This document shows positions 56,064 through 64,000 of a DNA stretch of 64,000 nt, piece by piece (position 1 is the first letter of the stretch; each line of letters begins with the position of its first letter). Both the position numbers and the translations under genes were made by a program. The notes under the pieces are model-generated. The model saw nothing but the letters and a program-made list of their open reading frames with translations. It did not search any database and was not told the DNA's origin. Where the stretch lies: positions 1,280,169 through 1,344,168 of the forward strand of contig CAWHGB010000002.1 of assembly GCA_963828855.1 (NCBI GenBank), written 5' to 3'. The stretch comes from CAVVEQ01 sp963828855. Its GTDB lineage: Bacteria; Chloroflexota; Anaerolineae; Anaerolineales; Anaerolineaceae.

Positions 56064-57814
56064 CCGTGCCGCTCGCGCATGTGGATGACCGCCTTTTCCC
56101 GGCGGTCTGGAAGCTGTTGCGCATCCGATTGATGATCTCCATCCGCGGATTCATGCGGGCAAAGATCGGCAAGAAGATCGGGCTCATCCTGCTTTATCTC
56201 TTTCTGTTTTCCCTGGTTGTCGGGGTTTTTGTCGGATCGTATTTCCTCCTCGGTTTCCTGCTTTCAAAGGATTTTGCTGATTTCATCGGCAACCCGATGC
56301 CTTTTTTGCGCAGCCTTCCCACCACGCTGATCTCGGCTACAATGTTCATCATTTTTCTCACCAGCTTCGGGGTGCTGCTTTCCGCGCTCTACCTTTCCGG
56401 GGATATGGAATTCCTTCTCTCCACCCCCATTCCCATCCGCGCTGTGTTCGTTTCCAAGATGCTCCAGGCCATCCTGCCCAACTTTGCCCTGATCAGCCTG
56501 CTTACGCTTCCGATCCTCTTTGGATTGGGTGCCGCCCTGGGTTTCAACTTTCTCTATTACCCGGTGACGCTCATCATCATTGCTGCCCTCGCCCTGGCGG
56601 TGGCCAGTATCGCCAGTTTGATGGTGATGGGCCTCGCCCGGATCGTCTCCCCCCGCCGCCTGGCGGAGGTGCTGGCTTTCTTTGTCGGGATTGTTTCATT
56701 TACGCTGGGGCAATCGGGGAATTTCTACCGCGCGATCAACCCGGATATTTCCGAAACCCAGGTCTCATCCATGCTGCAGGGATTCACCCGCTTCAACACG
56801 CCCTGGTCGCCGCTTGCCTGGGCGGGGCAGGGGTTGGTTAACCTTGGGGAGGGCAATTGGCTGAGCGCTGGTCTTTTCCTGCTTATCACCCTGGGCTTTA
56901 GCTTGGCCATCTTTGCCATCGCGCTGGTCACAGCCGAAAAGCTGTATTACAGCGGCTGGGCTAGGGTTCAATCCAACTTTCGGAAAAAGAAGACGCCTCG
57001 TCCCGCGGTTGTGGTCAGCGCTGCGCGCCCCAGCCGGGCAGCCCGCCTCGTTCCCGCCCCCATCCGCGCCATGATCCTCAAGGATTTCCGCGTTCTGCGT
57101 CGGGATCTGCGCAACCTCTCCCAATTGATGACGCCCTTGATCCTCGGCGTCATGTACGGGTTCGCGATACTGCGCCAGGGTGCCCGCCCGCCAATGGGTG
57201 CAGGGGAAGCACCCGAATGGGTCAATTACGCGATCACCACCGGCTTCGGCTACGCCGATATCGGTATTGCCATCTTCGTTGGCTGGATCCTGGTCATGGC
57301 GCTCGCCGGCAGGGGCTTTTCACAGGAAGGGAAAAGCTTCTGGATGTTGAAATCCTCCCCCCTGAACGCTGGTCAGATGCTCATTGCAAAATTCATGGTG
57401 GCCTGGATCCCTCCCGTCCTCATCGGCTGGATCTTCCTTCTCGCCTTTGCAGTCCTGCAGCCGCTCAAGCTGCCGAACCTGCCATTCTCGATGATCGCCG
57501 TTGGGTTGTGCTTTGCAGGGGCAACCTCCATTTCGGAAGCCTTCGGGGTTGCCGGCGCCCGCTTTGACTGGACTGACCCGCGGAAAATGCAGGGAGGCTT
57601 GATTGGGTGCTTCAGCTCCCTGGCCTGCTTCGTTTACATGGGTTTAAGCATCGTGTTCCTGGTCGGTCCCGCCCTGGCACTGCCTGCGCTAGGTTTACCC
57701 GTATACTCAGGACAGTTGGCAGGTCTATTCCTGGGAGGGGCTGTTTGTCTCGCGGCCGCCATCGTTCCGCTCGTAATGGTTCGCTCGCGGGTGGATAGGC
57801 TCAACGAAGCCTGA
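56060..57814 (+). CDS. ABC transporter permease, large
   Basis: A 584-residue membrane partner of the preceding ATPase, with about twelve hydrophobic helices in two halves joined by a basic loop (ARPSRAARLVPAPIRAMILKDFRVLRRDLR, noted for AMILKDFRVL). The first half begins LRIRLMISIRGFMRAK. The pattern matches large exporter permeases in which both half-permeases are fused. The start ATG at 56060 overlaps the ATPase stop, implying tight coupling. No substrate clue is visible. Confidence 0.85.
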   Translation: MTVPLAHVDDRLFPAVWKLLRIRLMISIRGFMRAKIGKKIGLILLYLFLFSLVVGVFVGSYFLLGFLLSKDFADFIGNPMPFLRSLPTTLISATMFIIFLTSFGVLLSALYLSGDMEFLLSTPIPIRAVFVSKMLQAILPNFALISLLTLPILFGLGAALGFNFLYYPVTLIIIAALALAVASIASLMVMGLARIVSPRRLAEVLAFFVGIVSFTLGQSGNFYRAINPDISETQVSSMLQGFTRFNTPWSPLAWAGQGLVNLGEGNWLSAGLFLLITLGFSLAIFAIALVTAEKLYYSGWARVQSNFRKKKTPRPAVVVSAARPSRAARLVPAPIRAMILKDFRVLRRDLRNLSQLMTPLILGVMYGFAILRQGARPPMGAGEAPEWVNYAITTGFGYADIGIAIFVGWILVMALAGRGFSQEGKSFWMLKSSPLNAGQMLIAKFMVAWIPPVLIGWIFLLAFAVLQPLKLPNLPFSMIAVGLCFAGATSISEAFGVAGARFDWTDPRKMQGGLIGCFSSLACFVYMGLSIVFLVGPALALPALGLPVYSGQLAGLFLGGAVCLAAAIVPLVMVRSRVDRLNEA

Positions 57815-57873
57815 GTTTCCTCCCCGCCACGGTGGATGATATACTTTGCCCGCGAGGGAATTGAAACCGTTCC

Positions 57874-59763
57874 ATGCCTCTTCTGAATGCCATCGACCTG
57901 GGGAAATCCTACGGTCCACGCGACCTCTTTGACCACATCACGCTGAGCGTCCCGCACCGCGCCCGAATCGGGCTGGTGGGACCGAACGGGGTGGGCAAGA
58001 CCACCCTCTTCCGCCTGATCCTGGGTGAGGAGGAACCTTCGCGCGGACGCGTGGAGAAATCCCGTTCGCTGCGAATCGGCTACCTTGCGCAGGAAGCCAT
58101 TTTCGAAAGCGACCTCACTCTCTGGGAGGAATGCCTGCTCCCCTTCGCCGATCTCACCGCCCGCCAGGTAGGAGCTTGCCCGGCTTGGAGGCGCAGCTTG
58201 GCGGAGGCGATGCCGAGGTACTTGCCGAATACGGACGGCTGCAGCACGAGTACGATATCCGCGGCGGCTACACCCTGGAGCTGCGCATCCGCCAGACCCT
58301 GGTAGGCCTGGGTTTCACCCGCCACGATGAACACCGCCCCTGGCGGCAGCTTTCCGGCGGGCAGCGCACCCGCGCCCTGCTGGCCAAGCTGCTCCTTTCC
58401 GAACCCGACCTGCTCCTGCTGGATGAGCCCACCAACCACCTGGATATCGGCGCGATCGAATGGCTGGAGGATTACCTGAAGAACTGGAAGGGCGCGGTGG
58501 TGGCCATCTCGCACGACCGCTACTTCCTCGACCAGATGGCGGATACCATCTGGGAAATGACCCCCCGCTTCCACACCTATCACGGCAATTATTCCGCCTA
58601 CCTGCTGCAGCGCGCCATGAACCAGGAGCGCCAGGCGGAGGAATTCGAATCCCAGCAGGAGTTCATCCGCAAGGAGGAGGACTACATCCGCCGCAACATC
58701 GCCGGGCAGAACACCCGCCAGGCGAAGGGCCGGCTGAAACGCCTGGAGCGGCTGAAGGAAGCAGGATCTGATCGAATCGTCCCACCCGCCAGAGGCAGAT
58801 GAAGATGAACTTGCAGGCTGTGGACCGCTCCGGCGAGCTGGTCATCCGCACGAAAAGCCTGAGCGTGGGTTACCAGGATGAAGGCCGCGCGCTTTTCACC
58901 GTTCCCGACCTGGTGCTGCGGCGGACCGAATGCGCCGCGGTCATCGGTCCCAATGGCGCCGGCAAAACCACCTTCCTGAAAACCCTGCTGGGGCAGATCC
59001 CGCCCCTGGCGGGCGAAGCCCTGCTTGGATCGAGCCTCAGGGTGGGCTACTTCGCCCAGACCCACGAGCGCCTGCACCCGGATTGGTCGTTGATGGACGA
59101 GATCCAGGCCATGGCGCCCAAATGGCTGCCCGGTGAGATCCGCGATTACCTGGCCAAGTTCCTCTTCACCGGCGAGGATGTCTTCAAGCCGGTGGGGATG
59201 CTTTCGGGCGGCGAGCGCTCGCGCCTGGCGCTGGCCCTGCTGGCGCTGGAGGGTGCCAACCTGCTGCTGCTGGATGAGCCCACCAACCACCTGGACCTGC
59301 CCGCCCAGGAGGTGCTGCAGGGGCTGCTTTCGGATTACGCCGGCACCATCCTGCTCGTCTCGCACGACCGCTACCTGATCGACGGCCTGGCCAGCCAGGT
59401 CTGGGAGGTGCAGCCTTCTGATAAGGTGCTGCAGGTCTTCACCGGCAGCTACAGCGAATATAAAACCGCCCGGGATGCGGAAAAGGCGAAGAAAGAAGGC
59501 GGGAAGACTGCTCAAAAACCAGTCCAAACCTGAAAAAGAAGCTCCGCGGGATGAGCAAGAATGAGCGCCAGCGCCTGAAGAAGCAGGTGGATGCGCTGGA
59601 GGACGAGATCGCCGCCCTGGAGGCGCAGCTGGCAGCCATTTCCCGCCAGCTGGAAACCCCGGGGGTGGAACCGGGCGACGTGCAGAAGCTGGGGCAGGAT
59701 TACGTCCGCATCGAGGGGGAGATGGAAACGAAACTGAAGGAATGGGAAGCCCTGCAGGAGTGA
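57874..59763 (+). CDS. ABC-F family ATPase (three or more frameshifts)
   Basis: A soluble duplicated ABC ATPase that acts on the ribosome, about 630 residues. Domain 1 has GPNGVGKTTLFRL; after an indel near 58165 it continues LSGGQRTRALLAKLLL and LLLLDEPTNHLD. Next is the linker (QQEFIRKEEDYIRRNIAGQNTRQAKGR, known by its basic arm). After a second indel near 58780, domain 2 has GPNGAGKTTFLKTLLG, LSGGERSRLAL and LLLLDEPTNHLD. A stop at 59531-59533 and a frame change lead to a C-terminal coiled coil (LKKQVDALEDEIAALEAQL). The Uup-like layout argues for one gene broken by indels. Confidence 0.88.
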
Positions 59764-59934
59764 TTGATCATGCTTAAGAGATAACCGTCCAACCGGAATA
59801 TCCGTCAACTGACCATTTGAAGAAACCCTGAAAACGTCTATCATCCAGGATGATGGACGCTTCCTTTTTGGGAACATATCCACCTACGGATCAGCGTCCA
59901 ATGGATGAAACCTGATCGTTTTGAGGAGAAGGAA

Positions 59935-60709
59935 ATGACTCGAAAGAATTGGTTCGTGCTTGAGCGCGTTTTGCCTGCTCCCAGTACTGGCTGCCTGCGT
60001 AAATGAAACACCCGTGCCCACCCCCGTGACGCTGGTGGACGAGGATGCGGAGATGGCCAACCCGGCTTCAGTCTACTGCGAGCAGTACGGCGGGAAGCTG
60101 GAGATCCGCACGGATGAAACCGGCGGGCAAATGGGTATCTGCATCTTCGCGGATGGATCCGAGTGCGAGGAGTGGGCGTATTTTCGCGGCGAGTGCGCCC
60201 CGGCTTCCGCCCTGCAGGATACCCCCACCCCGGCGCAGCCTTCCACCGAGCCAACCACCCTCACACCCGGAACTGGCTGCCGATGGCTGGAAGATCTACC
60301 GCAACGCGGATACCGGGCTGTATTTCGAGTACCCACCGGATGCCATTCTGGAATTCAATGAGCGGGAATCCGCGAACCCTTTCGATCATCGGTCCCGATA
60401 GCTGGCCGACCTTCTATGTCAGCTTCCCCTCCGACCGCGAGGATTGGCGCGTCCGCAGTGGGCACCGACCTGGCGCAATGGCTCACTGACCATTCCCTGA
60501 TGCCGCAAAACCGCCAGGCGGATGTGCAGATCGCCGGGGAGACCGCCATCCACACCCGCTTCGAGCGCAGCCAGCAGGCCTTTGCCGACGATCGCTATTT
60601 CTTTGCTCACAACGGGCAGCTATTCAATATTGTGATCGGGCACGCGAATGACTGGGAGGATTGGGGGGCGTATGAGCGGTTTTTGGGGAGTTTCAGGTTC
60701 ACAAATTAA
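59935..60709 (+). CDS. DUF333 lipoprotein with extra C-terminal domain (several frameshifts)
   Basis: A secreted protein with a lipobox (CLLPVLAAC, one indel after MTRKNWFVL). A DUF333 domain follows: NPASVYCEQYGGKLEIRTDE, GGQMGICIFADGSECEEWAYF and GEC, with four cysteines. A Pro/Thr linker leads to a second domain spread over frames: GWKIYRNADTGLYFEYPPDA, SWPTFYVSFPS and QLFNIVIGHANDWEDW. At least four indels lie between 59958 and 60460. The ATG at 59935 has GAGGAGAAGG upstream. DUF333 resembles plasma-membrane or hemolysin-linked small lipoproteins of unknown function. Confidence 0.7.
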
Positions 60710-60812
60710 TTCATGATTTTATCCACACTGAGTTTTACCTTTGAACTTTGCGAGGAGCGTCGGCATCGACCGGCGCGACGACACTTGCACCTGCTGCACA
60801 CTTACCCAGGCT

Positions 60813-60834
60813 GCAAGTGCCAGGGAGTGCAGGT
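60813..60834 (+). repeat. 22-nt copy of a sequence also at 7019-7040
   Basis: The sequence is identical over 22 bases to the minus strand at 7040-7019, and flanking bases also agree loosely. It lies in a 267-bp spacer (60710-60976) without a recognised gene. Confidence 0.7.
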
Positions 60835-60976
60835 GAGCAATCTGTCTCGAATCTATCTTCTTACAGATTTCAGATCAATTTTTATTAAAAACACTAAACA
60901 ACTTCGATGAAGAGATTGCGTCGCCCTTCCTCGTTTCACGAGTCGGGCTCGCAAATATTAGTTTGAGGTTGATTGA

Positions 60977-61894
60977 TCAACTCTCAAACACCATCCCCAC
61001 CCAGTCCGCGATTCCCCGCTGCTCCGCGAACACCAAGCCCCTTCTCCTCAGCCTTCGCCCGCACCCCCGCTGCCTGGTCCGCCAGGATGCCCGATAGAAT
61101 GATCGCCCCGTCCGGGGAAACCAGCTCCGCCAGCCCGGCATCGAATAGCCGGATGATCACCGGGGCGAGGATGTTGACCAGCACCAGCGGCGCCTGCTGG
61201 ATCGAATAAAGCCCCTTTCGGATCTCCTCCACCGAACCCAAGCGCAACCTCCATGTTGTCATCCACGTCATTCAGGATGGCGTTGGAAAGCGTTGCCCGC
61301 GTTGAAAGCGGGTCAATATCCACCGCCAGGGCATGCCATGCGCCCAGCTTGAGCGCACCGATGGAAAGGATCCCTGAGCCGCAGCCCACGTCGATCACTG
61401 CTTCCCCAGCTTTCACCCTGTCCTCCATCAACGCCAGGCAGAGCTGCGTGGTGGGGTGGGTGCCGGTGCCAAAGGCCATGGCCGGGTCGATCTTGATGGC
61501 GGTGCGGGTCATGTCGGTCTGCTCGATCCAGGCCGGCAGGATCAGCAGCCCCCTGCCCACCTCGATCGGCTGGTAGTTCTTCTTCCAGGCCGCCATCCAG
61601 TCTTCATCTTCGATGAACTTGAATTTCGGTTCGGGCAGGGGTTGGATCTGCCCCAGGTGCCAGAGCGATTGCTCCAGCCGGGCTCGTTTTTCCTCCAGCT
61701 CGTCATCCACCGGCAAATAAGCCGAGATGCGCACCGGACCTTCAGGGGTGCCTTCGTCCTCATCGCTGTAGAACTTGACGTCGCGCTCCATCACCACCCC
61801 GTTCGGCGCAGTACCGCCCCAGCACCTCCGCCACCGCCTCGGCCAGCTCCCCGCTGGTGGTGAGCGAAATCTCCAGCCAGCGCGGATCAGCCAC
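60977..61894 (-). CDS. prmA: ribosomal protein L11 methyltransferase (three frameshifts)
   Basis: Trimethylates ribosomal protein L11. The probable GTG start at 61894 overlaps the dnaJ stop and gives ADPRWLEISLTTSGELAEAVAEVL. After an indel near 61815 the frame gives PNGVVMERDVKFYSDED. The core has AFGTGTHPTTQLCLALME and VIDVGCGSGILSIGALKLGA, the SAM-binding motifs of PrmA. After a shift near 61240, LVLVNILAPVIIRLF (NxLAxxI motif) and DGAIILSGILADQA follow. A third shift near 61030 leads to IADWVGMVFES. All family motifs are in order. Confidence 0.9.
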
Positions 61895-63009
61895 CCAGCA
61901 CGTCCTTGATCGTCTCGAAGAAGCCGCGCTCCTGCGGTTTCACCTCGGTGCCCAGCGTCTTTCCCAGCTCTTCGAGCATCTGTTTCTGTTCCTTGCTCAA
62001 CCGGGTGGGGATCTCCACATTGACGATCACCAGCTGGTCGCCGCGCCCGCCCCCGCGCACGTGCGGGATACCCTTGCTCTTCATGGTAAAGACCTTGCCC
62101 GGCTGCGTGCCGGCGGGTATGTGCAATTTCGTGTCGCCATCCACGGTGGGCACTTCCACCTCCTCGCCGATGGCGGCCTGCACCATATTGATGTTCACAT
62201 CCACCAGCACGTCATCGTTGCGGCGCTTGAAGAACTTGTGCGGCTTCACCCGCACCTCCAGGTAGAGGTTGCCCTTCGGTCCGCCATTGATCCCGGGCTG
62301 ACCTTCGCCGCCCAGGCGGATCTGCGTGCCGTTATCCACCCCGGCCGGGATGGATACCAACTTGCGCAGGGTCTTGCGTTCCAGCCCGCGCCCGCGGCAG
62401 GTCTTGCACGGGCTGCCGATCACCTCGCCCGCGCCGTTGCAGGCCGGGCAGGTGGTCACCTGCACCATCGAGCCCAAAAAGGTCTGCCGCACCTGCCGAA
62501 CCTCACCCCGCCCGCCGCAGGTCTCGCATTTGGTGCGGCTGGTGCCTGGCTCCGCGCCGGTTCCCTTGCAGAGCGAGCAATCCTCGTCGCGGGTGATCTC
62601 GATCTCCTTCTCCGCGCCTTTTACCACTTCTGTCGAAATCCATGGCACGGTGTAGGAAAGATCCGCCCCCCTGCGGGGAGCGTTACGCCGCCTCGAACCG
62701 CCGCCCATGCCGAAACCAAACAAGTCCTTCGAACAGGTCCGAGAACATGTCGAAATTGGAGAAATCCGGCATGCCGTTCATGTTATCCACGCCGGCGTGT
62801 CCGTACCGATCGTAGGCAGCACGTTTATCCGGATCGGAAAGGATCCCGTAGGCCTCGTTGATCTCCTTGAAGGTCTGCTCGGCACCCGCGTCGCTATTTA
62901 CATCGGGGTGGTACTTGCGCGCCAGGTTGCGGAAAGCGGTCTTGAGCTCGTCCTGGCTGGCGCCGCGCGGCACGCCCAGGATCTCGTAATAATCTCGTTT
63001 GGTCGGCAT
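61887..63009 (-). CDS. dnaJ: chaperone DnaJ (one frameshift)
   Basis: Hsp40 co-chaperone of DnaK, about 373 residues. The J domain starts MPTKRDYYEILGVPRGAS, has the catalytic YHPDVN, and ends before DMFSDLFEGL. One extra T near 62722 shifts into FGFGMGGGSRRR. The zinc region contains CSLCKGTG, CETCGGRG, CPACNGAG and CKTCRGRG. The C-terminal substrate-binding sandwich ends RGFFETIKDVLGG. AGGAAC precedes the ATG at 63009. It follows dnaK across a hairpin and overlaps the prmA start. Confidence 0.95.
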
Positions 63010-63030
63010 CTGTGTTTTGTTCCTGAAAAG

Positions 63031-63083
63031 AATAAAACCTCACCCCACACCCTCCGACTTGGGAGGATATGGGGGTGAGGGAT
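63031..63083 (-). terminator. terminator/attenuator between dnaK and dnaJ
   Basis: On the minus strand CCTCACCCC...CCTCCC / GGAGGG...GGGGTGAGG forms a long interrupted stem followed by TTTTATTC, 24 bp past dnaK. It may lower dnaJ expression relative to dnaK. Confidence 0.75.
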
Positions 63084-63106
63084 TTGATTTTATCTATGCT
63101 GACGGG

Positions 63107-64000
63107 TTAGATGTTCTTGAACTCACCATCCACCACGTCTTCGCCGCCGCCCGAGCCGCCTTCAGCGGGGGGTTCCTGCGGAGGCACATCGCCGCCCATA
63201 TCGGGGGGAACGCTTCCCTCCGCGCCGGGTCCGGCTTCGCCGCCCGCGGGCTGCTGGTACATGCTGGCGCCCACTTTCTGCAGGTTCTGACCCAGGTCTT
63301 CGGTGGCCTTCTTGATGGCCTCTGCGTCCTCGCCATCTTTCACCGCGCGGACGGCTGCCATGCCATCCTCCACCTGTTTCTTCACGTCCTCAGGGATCTT
63401 ATCCCCGTTCTCGCGCAGCAGCTTTTCGCCGGTGTAGACGGTATTCTCCGCCTGGTTGCGCACCTCGATCAGCTCTTTCTTCTTCAGGTCATCAGCGGCG
63501 TGCGCTTCGGCTTCCTTGCGCATACGCTCCACCTCGTCCTTGGAAAGACCCGAGGAGGCAGTGATGGTGATGTGCTGGCTGCGCCCGGTGGCCTTATCGG
63601 TGGCTTTCACCTCGAGGATGCCGTTCGCGTCGATATCGAAGGAGACCTCGATCTGCGGGATGCCGCGCGGCGCGGGCGGGATGCCATCCAGGTTAAAGCG
63701 CCCCAGGGTCTTGTTATCGGCTGCCATCGGGCGTTCGCCCTGCAGCACGTGGATCTCCACCTGGGTTTGCCCGTCGGATGCGGTCGAGAAGATCTGCGAG
63801 CGGTGCACCGGGATGGTGGTATTGCGCTCGATCAGCGCAGTGGCCACACCGCCCAGGGTTTCCACCGAGAGCGTCAGGGGGGTCACGTCGAGCAGGAGGA
63901 TATCCTTCACCTCGCCGCCCAGCACGCCGGCCTGGATGGCCGCGCCGATGGCGACAACCTCATCCGGGTTCACACCCTTGTGGGGTTCTTTGCCAAATTC
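63107..64000 (-). CDS. dnaK: chaperone DnaK (Hsp70), C-terminal part
   Basis: The C-terminal ~297 residues; the N-terminal ATPase lobes lie outside the window. In frame from the right edge it reads EFGKEPHKGVNPDEVVAIGAAIQAG, identified by NPDEVVAIGAA, the ATPase end. The linker/substrate domain follows (VKDILLLDVTPLTLSVETLGG, noted by LLDVTPLTL; IPVHRSQIFSTA; GIPPAPRGIPQIEVSFDIDANG, noted by GIPPAPRG). The lid is rich in charged helices, and the end is an acidic Gly-rich tail (GGEDVVDGEFKNI). It is the first gene of the dnaK-dnaJ-prmA unit. Confidence 0.97.
   Translation of the reverse strand, partial: EFGKEPHKGVNPDEVVAIGAAIQAGVLGGEVKDILLLDVTPLTLSVETLGGVATALIERNTTIPVHRSQIFSTASDGQTQVEIHVLQGERPMAADNKTLGRFNLDGIPPAPRGIPQIEVSFDIDANGILEVKATDKATGRSQHITITASSGLSKDEVERMRKEAEAHAADDLKKKELIEVRNQAENTVYTGEKLLRENGDKIPEDVKKQVEDGMAAVRAVKDGEDAEAIKKATEDLGQNLQKVGASMYQQPAGGEAGPGAEGSVPPDMGGDVPPQEPPAEGGSGGGEDVVDGEFKNI

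Noticed and set aside
1..64000. CRISPR arrays, tRNA or rRNA genes, insertion sequences
   Set aside because: No regularly spaced short repeats, no cloverleaf or rRNA signatures, and no transposase or tyrosine/serine recombinase ORF were recognised.

Overview
The window looks like a chromosomal piece of an uncultured Chloroflexota bacterium of the Anaerolineae type. This is inferred, not proven, from three things. There is an archaeal-type mevalonate operon (HMG-CoA reductase, HMG-CoA synthase, thiolase-like protein, DUF35 protein). There is a giant DUF11-repeat surface protein ending in an LPATGF motif plus a sortase domain. There is also a T-box leader before pheST and a short EF-Ts. The standard code fits throughout, with one probable recoded UGA. 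More than 30 single-base indels break genes, including essential ones (tsf, pheT, dnaJ, prmA). They are most simply read as sequence or assembly errors, and broken genes are annotated as one CDS each.

Layout. 1-15.5 kb is an accessory island whose real genes are all on the minus strand: esterase, DUF3788, membrane proteins, katG-perR, HXXEE, a choline-kinase-like kinase, tandem GNAT, an AhpD-like candidate selenoprotein, a SUMF lipoprotein, DUF6979, GIY-YIG and a HEPN-like protein. Five decayed copies of the 3' end of the DUF35 gene punctuate it, each with its own terminator. Five copies of a ~40-bp element ending in an integron-like GTTRRRY core lie just upstream of start codons. The intact DUF35 gene is at 15.6 kb, at the island edge, so the island may have grown by repeated insertion at that gene's 3' end.

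15.6-19.5 kb is the mevalonate operon (minus strand, order HMGR, HMGS, thiolase, DUF35). 19.7-31 kb is the DUF11/LPATGF/sortase gene, which contains an exact 972-bp internal duplication. 31-39 kb holds a lipoprotein hydrolase, membrane proteins, a nitroreductase, DUF952, NYN-LOTUS, PAS and ABM proteins and a membrane sulfatase-like protein.

39-49 kb is core machinery: rpsB (with a duplicated acidic C-terminal tail), tsf, pyrH, a methyltransferase, a GH9 cellulase lipoprotein, and pheST under a T-box. 49-60 kb holds cydAB with a UbiA prenyltransferase (respiration and quinones), a class I methyltransferase, an ABC exporter pair, an ABC-F protein and a DUF333 lipoprotein. The right end is dnaK-dnaJ-prmA on the minus strand, with dnaK running off the window.
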